Assembly (NCBI RefSeq): GCF_023016285.1
Contig: NZ_CP095413.1
Span: 4,047,001-4,111,000 of the forward strand
Direction of reading: 5' to 3'
DNA: 64,000 nucleotides
DNA from: Muricauda sp. SCSIO 64092
Lineage (GTDB): Bacteria > Bacteroidota > Bacteroidia > Flavobacteriales > Flavobacteriaceae
The notes under the pieces are model-generated. The model had not been told where the DNA came from. It searched no databases and worked only from the letters and a program-made list of their open reading frames with translations. Both the position numbers and the translations under genes were made by a program. Positions 20,228 through 27,966 of this stretch are shown here, piece by piece. Within the stretch, counting starts at the first letter, position 1; every line of letters starts with the position of its first letter.

Positions 20228-20957
20228 TGGCGGTTATGGATTGTTTTAGTTGGTCAAAGCGGTCCTTGGCCCTATGATACCCCTGTGCGTCTATTTGAAA
20301 TTCCCCGTACCAAATATGATCGTAGAGTAAAGTTACCCTTTTGAAAAGCGGTGCCAATTTAGAATTGGAAAGCTCCCCAATGTAATCATTGTTGGTCTTT
20401 TGCAATTCCCAATGGATCAATTCCTTTTCCGTTAACATTTTTAGTAGGGACAGATAGTAGTATCTAATGGCCAAACGATAGTTGTGTTCTTCAAGTGCTT
20501 TTTGTATCATGGCCTGAATATCTGCCGTTTTTATGATTTGTTCTTCCTCTGAAAGGATAACCGTATTTTCATTGGCTTTGGAAAACAGGATGTTTTTGGT
20601 ATTGGCCTTTATGAAAAATCGGATGATGAGAAACAACAAAAATCCAAGAAGTAGATAGGGGAGGTATTTAAGAAATGCGGTAATATAGTTTGGGGCGGAT
20701 TCTACACCAAACAACCATTCAAAAAACCGCCTTAAAATGTTATAAAACCAGTTTTTAATGGCTTCCCACCAGGAATTATCCTTTTTTTCCATTTCATAAT
20801 TGTACTTTTCATCCTTTTTGAACGGCTCCAAATCTGCTTCCGAAATCTCTATGATTGTCAAATTTTGATCATCATACCTAACTTCGGTGGTATCTTTTTG
20901 GGCCAGGCTTATAACCGGAACTGAAAGTAGGATGGCAACAAGAAGATTTTTAAACAT
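20220..20957 (-). CDS. DUF4129 domain membrane protein
   Basis: 245 residues with a signal peptide (to ...ISLAQ), an extracytoplasmic segment, one strong membrane span (YLPYLLLGFLLFLIIRFFI, about residues 95-115) and a C-terminal cytoplasmic DUF4129 domain with YRLAIRYYYLSLLKMLTEKELI and a late WYGEF. DUF4129 occurs beside transglutaminase-like and MoxR genes. Separated from the upstream gene by 3 bases. Confidence 0.85.
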   Translation of the reverse strand: MFKNLLVAILLSVPVISLAQKDTTEVRYDDQNLTIIEISEADLEPFKKDEKYNYEMEKKDNSWWEAIKNWFYNILRRFFEWLFGVESAPNYITAFLKYLPYLLLGFLLFLIIRFFIKANTKNILFSKANENTVILSEEEQIIKTADIQAMIQKALEEHNYRLAIRYYYLSLLKMLTEKELIHWELQKTNNDYIGELSNSKLAPLFKRVTLLYDHIWYGEFQIDAQGYHRAKDRFDQLKQSITANA

Positions 20958-20960
20958 GGA

Positions 20961-21839
20961 CTATTCTTCTTTTTTTCCCAAATTTTGAATGCGTTCAAAA
21001 GTTCCCGTAAAGTTTTTCTTCTCATTCAGGTCAAAAAAGATGAGTGCCGCCGCCACTAAGGACACGGTCTGTAGAATGAATTGGACCGCATAGGCCAATA
21101 TGTTCAATAGAATATATATAGGGTCGATAACGCCTCCCATGCTCTCGGCATCCATTTCACCAGAGAAGACCCCCATTTTGATCCATAAGTAAATTACTGC
21201 CGGAATTTGAAATATATAACCTATTATGCCTATAAGAATTCCCAGGACCAAAAGGGTTGCAAAGGTTATCCACCAGTTATCCTTGATCAGGGTAAATCCG
21301 TATTGGAAGGAATCGCCCACCCCTTTGCCCATAAAGACCAGGATGCTAAAGGACAACATTAGAGGGGGGTAGAGATAAATACCGGGAATAATACAAAGGA
21401 ACAAACCGGCCGTAATGGCCAATCCCACAAGGAATGAAAGTCCAATAAAACTCCAGAAGTTTTGGTAAGCTTCTTTTTTTATTTGATCATAATCAATTTT
21501 CCCTTTGTTATCGGTATAGGATTTAATATAAAACAGTACCGTTGCCTGTGTAAGTCCATATGTGGCAATGGCAGAAACCATTAGTCCCAACAATGCAGTA
21601 ATCAGAAGTATGGGATTGATCTCTGGTCCTTGGGATTGTATATCAAAATTGAAAAGCCCATTAAAGGAATAAAAATAGAATCCTAAAAAAACCATGGTTG
21701 CAAACAGGTAAGGTCCCACAATTTTCAAAAGGGTTCCAAAAAATGACTTAAACTCAAACTTTATAAAATTGAAGGAATCGGTAAGGATTTCCCCGAGTTC
21801 CCGTTGTTTTTTGAACTCAATGTAAGGAGTGCTGTCCAT
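20961..21839 (-). CDS. multi-pass membrane protein, DUF975/GlpQ-membrane-domain-like
   Basis: 292 residues from the ATG at 21839 (MDSTPYIEFKKQRELGEIL); a longer frame starting at 21878 runs back into the upstream gene and is unlikely. About six hydrophobic segments are visible, including a glycine-rich FLVGLAITAGLFLCIIPGIYLYPPLML, typical of the glycerophosphodiester phosphodiesterase membrane domain and related DUF975-type proteins. No catalytic residues are seen. Its first 23 bases overlap the end of the upstream gene. Confidence 0.75.
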   Translation of the reverse strand: MDSTPYIEFKKQRELGEILTDSFNFIKFEFKSFFGTLLKIVGPYLFATMVFLGFYFYSFNGLFNFDIQSQGPEINPILLITALLGLMVSAIATYGLTQATVLFYIKSYTDNKGKIDYDQIKKEAYQNFWSFIGLSFLVGLAITAGLFLCIIPGIYLYPPLMLSFSILVFMGKGVGDSFQYGFTLIKDNWWITFATLLVLGILIGIIGYIFQIPAVIYLWIKMGVFSGEMDAESMGGVIDPIYILLNILAYAVQFILQTVSLVAAALIFFDLNEKKNFTGTFERIQNLGKKEE

Positions 21840-22794
21840 GGTTATCTTTTTTGTTAAGTTGATAGGGATAAATAACATAATAAAATACTATTAAGCCCAA
21901 AGACCCCAAAATTATGGTTATCGCAAGCCAATCCGGCATTTCCGTATGTCGGGTAACAAAACCTTCCAAAAATCCCGCAATGATGAAAAACGGAATTGTG
22001 CTCACAACTATTTTCAGTCCATTCTTTACGCCACGTTTAAAGGATTCCAACCGGGTATAGGTCCCCGGGAACAGCATTCCGTTTGCCATGACCAAACCCG
22101 CACAGCCGGCTAGGATAATGACGGATATTTCAATGGTCCCATGGATCCAAATGGTTCTGGCAGATTCCCAGAGCAATCCTTTGTCATGAAAGAAGTATTG
22201 AAAACTGCCCAGCATCAAACCATTTCTTAGCAAGACCCAAATGGTACCCACTCCAAGAAAGATACCCAATGCAAAGGCAAATAATGCCACTTTGATGTTA
22301 TTAATGGTTATTCCCAAAAACATATTGAATTCCCCCATTTGTTTGTATACCGCCATAGGGTCCCCTTTTTCAATATTGTCCAAAGTCATGTTCACATAAC
22401 CATCTCCGAGTATGGAACGTACAAAATCCCCATCATTGGCCGCAGAAAAAGCGCCTACAAAACAGAAAAATGTAAATACCAAAAAGGAAATCAGCAACTC
22501 CCGTTGGTGTGCATAAAACATTTGGGGGAACTCTATTTTCCAAAAAGTAACAATACGGTTCTTGGATTCGCGTTTTGTCTTATAGATTTTTTGGTGGGCT
22601 CGTGAAGCAATTGAATTGAGATAAAGTTGGGTATTACTACCAGGGTAAAAGGTTTTGGCGTAGCTTAGATGATCGGTTAATTCAATATAGAGGTCGGAAA
22701 GTTGATCTGGTGACAATTCCCTTTTGCTGTTTAGGGCCTCTTCGAACGCAACCCATTTATTTTTATTTTGCTTTACGAATGCCGCCTCTCGCAT
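21817..22794 (-). CDS. SpoIIM-like (stage II sporulation protein M family) membrane protein
   Basis: 325 residues from the ATG at 22794 (MREAAFVKQNKNKWVAFEEAL), the conserved start; the longer open frame to 22878 would overlap the divergent RDD gene and is rejected. A charged N-terminal cytoplasmic region is followed by about five membrane segments with FNMFLGITINNIKVALFAFALG and WIHGTIEISVIILAGCAGL, the family core. The organism is not a spore former, so the name marks the fold only. First gene of the MoxR operon; such proteins are often encoded with an RDD protein, as here. Confidence 0.88.
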   Translation of the reverse strand: MREAAFVKQNKNKWVAFEEALNSKRELSPDQLSDLYIELTDHLSYAKTFYPGSNTQLYLNSIASRAHQKIYKTKRESKNRIVTFWKIEFPQMFYAHQRELLISFLVFTFFCFVGAFSAANDGDFVRSILGDGYVNMTLDNIEKGDPMAVYKQMGEFNMFLGITINNIKVALFAFALGIFLGVGTIWVLLRNGLMLGSFQYFFHDKGLLWESARTIWIHGTIEISVIILAGCAGLVMANGMLFPGTYTRLESFKRGVKNGLKIVVSTIPFFIIAGFLEGFVTRHTEMPDWLAITIILGSLGLIVFYYVIYPYQLNKKDNHGQHSLH

Positions 22795-22802
22795 TAAATT
22801 TG
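22795..22802 (+). promoter_or_regulatory. -7 box of the RDD gene, abutting the divergent start codon
   Basis: TAAATTTG fits TAnnTTTG and touches the SpoIIM-like start codon (22792-22794, minus). It gives a predicted start near 22808, 23 bases before the RDD ATG. Confidence 0.45.
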
Positions 22803-22830
22803 CGCCTTTGTTTGTAAAGAAACCAAAAAA

Positions 22831-23547
22831 ATGAACCAATTTCAAATAGAGACTGCCCAAAACGTAACTATAGACCAAAACAGTTCCAATCTTGGGGAAC
22901 GCATGTTGGCCTATATTATTGATAGTTTTGTGATTGTGGTCTATACGGTATTGGCGGTTTTATTTTTAGTGTATTTAAATGTGGATTTTGATGCCCTTTG
23001 GGCACTCTATCTAGTTGTCACACTTCCCTCATTTTTATACTATCTCTTATTTGAGACCTTGACCGATGGCAAGACCATTGGAAAAGGGTTAATGAACCTT
23101 AGGGTTGTAAAACTGGACGGCTCCAGACCCAATTTTGGCAACTATTTTGTCCGATGGATTTTAAGGATCATTGATGTAAGCCTAACTTCTGGGGCAGCGG
23201 CCGTTGTTACTATTTTGATACGGGGCAATGGTCAGCGGATTGGTGATATTGCAGCGGGGACCACGGTAATTAGTGAACGACAGCGGATTCAACTAAAGGA
23301 TACCCTATTGAAGGAAATCCCAAATGATTACAGGCCCCAATTTCCCCAAGTCACGGTTTTTAGCGATAGTGAGATACAGACCGTAAAGGAGCTTTATGAA
23401 AAGGCCAGGAAAAATGGCGACCATAATGTTATTGTTTCCCTGGACAAACGATTAAAGGAGGTGATGGATGTTACTACTACTATAAAACCCATCGAATTTG
23501 TGGATGTGGTCATCAAAGATTACAACTACTATACCCAAAAGCTTTAA
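22831..23547 (+). CDS. RDD family membrane protein
   Basis: 238 residues with the RDD domain in the first 150: SSNLGERMLAYIIDSFVIVVYTVLAV (conserved R and D), a second hydrophobic segment, TDGKTIGKGLMNLRVV and GQRIGDIAAGTTVI. A soluble C-terminal tail of about 85 residues follows. RDD proteins are small membrane proteins, some acting as ion exchangers. Divergent from the MoxR operon by 36 bases, so the two are probably functionally linked. Confidence 0.88.
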   Translation: MNQFQIETAQNVTIDQNSSNLGERMLAYIIDSFVIVVYTVLAVLFLVYLNVDFDALWALYLVVTLPSFLYYLLFETLTDGKTIGKGLMNLRVVKLDGSRPNFGNYFVRWILRIIDVSLTSGAAAVVTILIRGNGQRIGDIAAGTTVISERQRIQLKDTLLKEIPNDYRPQFPQVTVFSDSEIQTVKELYEKARKNGDHNVIVSLDKRLKEVMDVTTTIKPIEFVDVVIKDYNYYTQKL

Positions 23548-23550
23548 ATT

Positions 23551-24165
23551 GTGTTTTACCAAACGTTGGATATATTGGGTACCATTGCCTTTGCCGTTTC
23601 GGGTGTGTTGGTTGCCATGGAGAAAAAACTGGATCTGTTCGGGGTCTTTATCATCGCTTTTGTAACGGCCATTGGTGGAGGAACACTTCGGGATTTGATG
23701 ATTGGAAATACGCCGGTGGTCTGGATGCGCGACGCCATTTATATGATTACCATTGGGATTACCGTTGTTTTTGCCGTGCTGTTTGCAAGTCGATTGAAAT
23801 ATTTGCGAAAGTCCCTGTTCCTGTTCGATACCCTGGGAATAGGTTTGTTTACCCTAATCGGTCTTGAAAAAGGCCTGGAAGCGGGATTGCTACCTGTAAT
23901 GTGTATTGCATTGGGCACCATGACCGCAAGTTTTGGCGGTGTGATCCGAGATATTTTATGTAATGAGATTCCCGTGATCTTCCGAAAGGAAATCTATGCT
24001 ACGGCCTGTATTTTGGGAGGGGCAAGTTATTTTTTGTTCAACCTTCTTAAGGTTCCCGAGAAGTATAGCTATATCTTGGCAATCCTTGTTGTCATTGTAT
24101 TGCGCTTACTGGCCGTAAAATTTGGGATAGCATTGCCCAATATCTATCAGAAGGAAAAGGGTTAA
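23551..24165 (+). CDS. TRIC-type cation channel family membrane protein (UPF0126/YicG)
   Basis: 204 residues, two internally related halves each with GTIAFAVSGVLVA / DTLGIGLFTLIGLEKG and the signature AIGGGTLRDLMIG / ASFGGVIRDILCNEIP; about seven membrane segments. Prokaryotic members form potassium-permeable channels; glycine uptake has been proposed for YicG. The start is GTG at 23551, 3 bases behind the RDD stop. The end overlaps the convergent PPIase gene by 4 bases. Confidence 0.9.
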   Translation: MFYQTLDILGTIAFAVSGVLVAMEKKLDLFGVFIIAFVTAIGGGTLRDLMIGNTPVVWMRDAIYMITIGITVVFAVLFASRLKYLRKSLFLFDTLGIGLFTLIGLEKGLEAGLLPVMCIALGTMTASFGGVIRDILCNEIPVIFRKEIYATACILGGASYFLFNLLKVPEKYSYILAILVVIVLRLLAVKFGIALPNIYQKEKG

Positions 24166-24899
24166 AGAACCTCTGCTCTTAGGATGTAAACATTTTGCAT
24201 GGGCCATTCCCCTTGGTCAATGGGAACCTGATTTATTCTATCCACAATGTCCATTCCTTCAATAACCCTTCCAAACGGGGTATAACTGCCATCCAAATGA
24301 TAGGAGCCCGGTTTGGTCACTACAATAAAAAACTCATACGGAGAGGCCAGTTTATGTGGATTGTCACGTTCGCTACTGGGCATGGAAATGGTCCCTCGGT
24401 GGTGTTTATGGCCCTTTCGGGTATCCGGAGGCAAAAGATAACGGCCTATGGCCTTTCTCTTTTTGCTCGTTTCACGGTCGTCCGAGTTTCCGCCCTGAAT
24501 AATGAAATCAGGAACCACCCTATGAAATTGGGTGTTGTCAAAATAACCCTTTTTGGCCAGGTAGATAAAATTGGCCTTGTGGTAAGGAACATTGTTGTAG
24601 AGTTGTATGGTAAACTTTCCCAAACTGGTCGTTAGTCTTACTTTATCCTCTTTTACGTCTTTGGCATAATCGAAAAAAAAGTCAATGGCATTTTCTTCGG
24701 TGAGTAAAAAAGGTTCATTTTCCCCTTCGGTCACCGGCTGTGGTTTTTCCAATTCAACTACCTTTTCATTGCCAGTTTCATCATTGACCTCCTTAAGGGT
24801 GTTCCCATTTGGTTTACCCGACTCCTTTTTTTCTTTCTCCCCACATCCTCCTAAAAAAAATAATAGTAAACTTGCCAACAGTATTATTTTCTTCTCCAT
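24162..24899 (-). CDS. cyclophilin-type peptidyl-prolyl isomerase lipoprotein
   Basis: 245 residues from the ATG at 24899: MEKKIILLASLLLFFLGGC gives a standard lipobox (LGGC, Cys19). The longer open frame reading back to 25016 runs through the NUDIX gene and is rejected. A charged linker (residues 20-85) leads to the cyclophilin domain with TSLGKFTIQLYNN, FHRVVPDFIIQGG (catalytic Arg in the FHR motif) and TPFGRVIEGMDIVDRI. Probably assists folding in the periplasm or outer membrane. Its start codon overlaps that of the divergent NUDIX gene. Confidence 0.92.
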   Translation of the reverse strand: MEKKIILLASLLLFFLGGCGEKEKKESGKPNGNTLKEVNDETGNEKVVELEKPQPVTEGENEPFLLTEENAIDFFFDYAKDVKEDKVRLTTSLGKFTIQLYNNVPYHKANFIYLAKKGYFDNTQFHRVVPDFIIQGGNSDDRETSKKRKAIGRYLLPPDTRKGHKHHRGTISMPSSERDNPHKLASPYEFFIVVTKPGSYHLDGSYTPFGRVIEGMDIVDRINQVPIDQGEWPMQNVYILRAEVL

Positions 24900-25539
24900 G
24901 GAATTTTCCCGTTTTAGTAAAACGATTGTAAAAATAAAAAATCTACCCTTGCCTGGGGAAGCTTCCCATTTTAAGATGGAACCAGCGGTAAGAAAACAAT
25001 TTAGGGAAGAAAGCACGATTGATGTAAAAAAAGCAAAACGTGCAGCGGTTATGGCCCTGTTTTATCCAAAGGAGAATAATGAGACACACCTACTGCTTAT
25101 GTTACGGAATACCTATCCAGGAGTACATTCCAATCAAATTGGATTTCCGGGAGGTAAGGTTGAGGATACCGATTCCGACCTATTGGTAACGGCCAAAAGG
25201 GAAACCTTTGAAGAGGTGGGAATCCTTCCGGAAGATATAGAAATGGTGAAACCTTTGACCGAAGTTTATATTCCGCCAAGTAATTTTTTGGTCAAACCAT
25301 TCCTGGGACTGTATTCCCAAGTAAAACCTTTTAAATTGGATCCTATGGAAGTAGAGGCATTGGTTGAGGTGAAATTGGTGGATTTTTTGGATAATGATAA
25401 CCTAATGCAGCAGTATTTAACAACTTCCTACGCCCACAAGATTTTGGTACCGGCCTTTAAACTAAACGGTTACACTGTTTGGGGTGCCACGGCCATGATG
25501 TTAAGTGAAATAAAGGATTTACTGCAAAAAGTGGTTTAG
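24898..25539 (+). CDS. CoA pyrophosphatase (NUDIX hydrolase)
   Basis: 213 residues from the ATG at 24898 (MEFSRFSKTIVKIKNLPLPGEASHFKM), the conserved N-terminus of flavobacterial CoA pyrophosphatases; the long upstream open frame belongs to the opposite strand's PPIase. The NUDIX box GFPGGKVEDTDSDLLVTAKRETFEEVG is complete (G-x5-E-x7-REUxEExGU pattern) and HSNQIGFPGGK is the CoA-specific signature. Expected to cleave CoA to phosphopantetheine and 3',5'-ADP. The two divergent ATGs share bases 24898-24899. Confidence 0.92.
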   Translation: MEFSRFSKTIVKIKNLPLPGEASHFKMEPAVRKQFREESTIDVKKAKRAAVMALFYPKENNETHLLLMLRNTYPGVHSNQIGFPGGKVEDTDSDLLVTAKRETFEEVGILPEDIEMVKPLTEVYIPPSNFLVKPFLGLYSQVKPFKLDPMEVEALVEVKLVDFLDNDNLMQQYLTTSYAHKILVPAFKLNGYTVWGATAMMLSEIKDLLQKVV

Positions 25540-25546
25540 TGCCTAT

Positions 25547-25709
25547 TGAACTCATTTAAACTTTTTCCATTCGTTAAAAAATTGCTCTTTTTGGCTCCTT
25601 TTTTGACTTTTTCTTTTTCCATAGCCCTGCTATGCAACTCAAAAAAGCCTTCAAAGGATCAAAAAAATGTCTAATTTTCACTAAAACGCAAAAAGTTTAA
25701 ATGAGTTCA
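25547..25709. repeat. 163-bp palindromic element with 20-bp terminal inverted repeats
   Basis: TGAACTCATTTAAACTTTTT (25547-25566) is repeated perfectly in inverse orientation at 25690-25709. The centre holds a 6-bp hairpin CATAGC/GCTATG (25620-25625, 25629-25634) whose axis is within one base of that of the outer arms. The inner arms pair imperfectly (pyrimidine-rich left, purine-rich right). The whole unit can fold as one long hairpin. It fills the gap between the NUDIX and acyltransferase genes and looks like a MITE-type element; no target duplication is evident. Confidence 0.8.
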
Positions 25710-25741
25710 TTTTGTAAATTAGCCCTTGGCATAGGAGCAGT

Positions 25742-26554
25742 ATGGATCTTTTTAAGAAAACCCCTTTCGGACACAACCTTTTTTTAAAAAAGTGGTTAAT
25801 ACGTATTATGGGCCTAATAACCCATTCCAGGTACAAAGGGTTCAACAAGCTGGAAATCGAAGGCTCGGATATCATCAGGAGCCTCCCTGAAAAGAACGTA
25901 CTTTTCGTTAGTAACCATCAAACTTATTTTGCTGATGTGGTGGCCATGTTCCATGTTTTTAATGCAGCTTTGAGCGGCAGGGAGGATAACATTAAAAACA
26001 TTCTCTATCTCTGGAATCCCAAATTGAATATCTATTATGTGGCGGCAAAGGAGACCATGAAGAAGAGCATGTTGGCCAAAATATTGGCGTATGCCGGTTC
26101 CATAAGCATTGAACGTACATGGAGGGCAGATGGAAAGGAAGTAAACAGACCTGTAAAGTTCAGTGATATTTCAAATATTGGAACTGCACTGGATGATGGT
26201 TGGGTGATTACCTTTCCCCAGGGAACCACCAGACCATGGAAACCTTTACGAAAAGGTACTGCCCATATCATCAAAAAATACAAACCTATTGTGGTTCCTG
26301 TTGTAATTGATGGTTTTAGAAGGTCTTTTGATAAAAAAGGATTATACATTAAAAAGAAGGGAATTCTGCAATCCATGCTTATAAAGCAACCCCTGGAAAT
26401 CGATTATGACAATGAGTCCATTGATCAGATTATTGAAAAGTTGGAATATGCCATTGAACAGCACCCTTCATTCCTTCATGTAATACCACAAGAGGAACTT
26501 GCGGCCTATGAAGCGGACCATCAAAAAAGGCGCTACAGCTATAAGGGAAACTAA
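25742..26554 (+). CDS. PlsC-type 1-acyl-glycerol-3-phosphate acyltransferase family protein
   Basis: 270 residues. The acyltransferase motif reads SNHQTYFAD: His and Asp are separated by five residues rather than the usual four, a variant I believe is common in Bacteroidetes. FPQGTTRPWKP replaces the classical FPEGTRS motif, and VVPVVIDGFRR corresponds to block IV. The N-terminus has only a weak hydrophobic stretch. Probably acylates lysophosphatidate or another polar-lipid precursor at the inner membrane. The end overlaps the convergent gene by 4 bases. Confidence 0.82.
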   Translation: MDLFKKTPFGHNLFLKKWLIRIMGLITHSRYKGFNKLEIEGSDIIRSLPEKNVLFVSNHQTYFADVVAMFHVFNAALSGREDNIKNILYLWNPKLNIYYVAAKETMKKSMLAKILAYAGSISIERTWRADGKEVNRPVKFSDISNIGTALDDGWVITFPQGTTRPWKPLRKGTAHIIKKYKPIVVPVVIDGFRRSFDKKGLYIKKKGILQSMLIKQPLEIDYDNESIDQIIEKLEYAIEQHPSFLHVIPQEELAAYEADHQKRRYSYKGN

Positions 26555-27192
26555 ACTTCCAGTTTCTTTAATTCCCGATAATTGTTGTTCAATCGTTTTA
26601 GAAGAATTCCGTACAACAATCGATAAAACAACCAAAGAAGAAAGCCACAAAATGCAATAAACAATAGCAAGCTCACGCCTACCAAAAACCAAATGAGAAG
26701 ACTGTTGTCCGCTTCCGCAATCTTCTCGGTCATATTGAGGGTGGTATCATATTTTGCAAACTCAATAAAGACCACAATCATCATAAGGGCGAAAACCCCA
26801 AGGTTGAACCAAACATATTGCATTACCGTTTTTCGGGTAGAAATGATACTTTTCATAAGTTCCCGTGCAGACGCCGTAACATGTATCCTTTTGAAGTTTT
26901 TATAGAACTTTACTATGAAGTACACCAATGCTATATATCTTAGGATTTCAAGACTTAATTCCAGGTTCTGAAAGAGCCTGGCGCCATCGGAGTTCAATTT
27001 TTCGCCTTGTATGGGCAAAAAGAAAAGTGAAATCCAAAAGACAAATTCCGCAATACTGATGTAGAATATCCATTTGACCAAGGAACTGGATTTTTTCCAG
27101 ATCATTTTATAGATTTCTTCATAGCTCAACTTAGGAAGCTGCTCTCCTTGTTTTTGCCAGTCTTTTTTTAAGAGTTCCAATTCATCCATCAT
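26551..27192 (-). CDS. four-span membrane protein downstream of a sigma factor
   Basis: 213 residues; two adjacent ATGs at the start. A charged N-terminus (DELELLKKDWQKQGEQLPKLSYEEIYKMIWKKS) precedes four hydrophobic spans near residues 40-58, 78-97, 128-146 and 163-195. No enzymatic motif. It starts 4 bases behind the sigma-70 gene, so it is a candidate membrane-bound anti-sigma factor, with the N-terminal cytoplasmic segment as the possible sigma-binding part; this is inference from context. Confidence 0.7.
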   Translation of the reverse strand: MMDELELLKKDWQKQGEQLPKLSYEEIYKMIWKKSSSLVKWIFYISIAEFVFWISLFFLPIQGEKLNSDGARLFQNLELSLEILRYIALVYFIVKFYKNFKRIHVTASARELMKSIISTRKTVMQYVWFNLGVFALMMIVVFIEFAKYDTTLNMTEKIAEADNSLLIWFLVGVSLLLFIAFCGFLLWLFYRLLYGILLKRLNNNYRELKKLEV

Positions 27193-27196
27193 GATA

Positions 27197-27691
27197 CTAA
27201 GGATTTAGTATGGTTCTTAGTTTGTTTTTTACCCGATTCATTTTAACCCTGGCGTTTACTTCCGTAATACCCAAGGTTTCTGAAATTTCGGTATAGTTCT
27301 TATCTTCCAAATACAGGAAAACCAATGCTTTTTCAATATCTCCCAATTGTTTTACCGCATTGTACATCAACTTTAGTTGCCGTTCTTGTGTATCATCATA
27401 TTCGTCTGCCCTTATCTTGAAAATTACAGAATCGTAATCTTGGGTAGCGACCCGTCTTTTCGATTTGCGATATAAGGTAATGGCCGTATTCAATGCCACA
27501 CGGTACATCCATGTACTAAATTTGGAATCTCCCCTAAATTTTGGGTATGCTTTCCAAAGCTGGATGGTGATTTCTTGGAACAAGTCATTATGGGAATCCC
27601 TGTCATGGGTATAAAGACTGCATACCTTGTGAACAATGTTTTGGTTGTTCTCCAGCTCCGTCACAAATTGATGTTCCAGTTCCTTGTTCAC
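27197..27691 (-). CDS. ECF-type RNA polymerase sigma-70 factor
   Basis: 164 residues. Region 2: DLFQEITIQLWKAYPKF and FSTWMYRVALNTAITLYRK; region 4: ALVFLYLEDKNYTEISETLGITEVNARVKMNRVKNKLR, a helix-turn-helix. There is no region 1 or 3, as in ECF sigma factors. It is preceded by a TGTAACA/TCTATAA pair resembling that of the other sigma gene of the window, which suggests autoregulation, and followed by a membrane protein. Confidence 0.92.
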   Translation of the reverse strand: MNKELEHQFVTELENNQNIVHKVCSLYTHDRDSHNDLFQEITIQLWKAYPKFRGDSKFSTWMYRVALNTAITLYRKSKRRVATQDYDSVIFKIRADEYDDTQERQLKLMYNAVKQLGDIEKALVFLYLEDKNYTEISETLGITEVNARVKMNRVKNKLRTILNP

Positions 27692-27707
27692 TAGTGGTTG
27701 GTAGAAT

Positions 27708-27743
27708 TTATAGATTAGTAGTCCTTATTCCAATTTTGTTACA
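27708..27743 (-). promoter_or_regulatory. candidate ECF-type promoter of the sigma gene at 27.2-27.7 kb
   Basis: On the minus strand TGTAACA (27743-27737) and TCTATAA (27714-27708) stand 22 bases apart; the second ends 17 bases before the start codon. The same two heptamers precede the sigma gene at 48.9 kb, with 17 bases between them. The wide spacing makes this copy less certain. Confidence 0.4.
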
Positions 27744-27759
27744 GTTTGGGGCGGCAAGT

Positions 27760-27932
27760 TCAATACTGACCGATGTCCAATTTCAAAATAGTTTGGAGAA
27801 ATACATTGGCCAAGTCTTCCATGGAACACTCCTTTTGGGAATGGCGGATTCCCTTTTGCCAAGTACAAATAGCATGTGGGTGTCATCAATGCCATATCCT
27901 GGGCATCATGACCTGATCCAAGAGGAATTTTT
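27760..27932 (-). pseudogene. C-terminal fragment of an M20 hydantoinase/carbamoylase-type amidohydrolase
   Basis: On the minus strand one frame reads KIPLGSGHDAQDMALMTPT, the conserved GAGHDAQ(D)MA segment of allantoate amidohydrolases and N-carbamoyl amino acid hydrolases. After a single frameshift near 27862 the next frame reads GIRHSQKE and LQTILKLD, matching the family end (G-x-SHSPKE ... LL-x-T-L-x-LD), and stops at 27760. A stop codon precedes the fragment and the remaining ~90% of the gene is absent. A decayed remnant; it lies between the sigma gene and an intact M20 amidohydrolase on the same strand. Confidence 0.7.
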
Positions 27933-27966
27933 TAGACTGGACAAGCCCAATTTGTATGTTTATTTT

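Noticed and set aside
24685..24897. N-terminal extension of the NUDIX frame upstream of 24898
   Set aside because: The extension is antisense to the PPIase lipoprotein and absent from the NUDIX family; the ATG at 24898 matches the family start.
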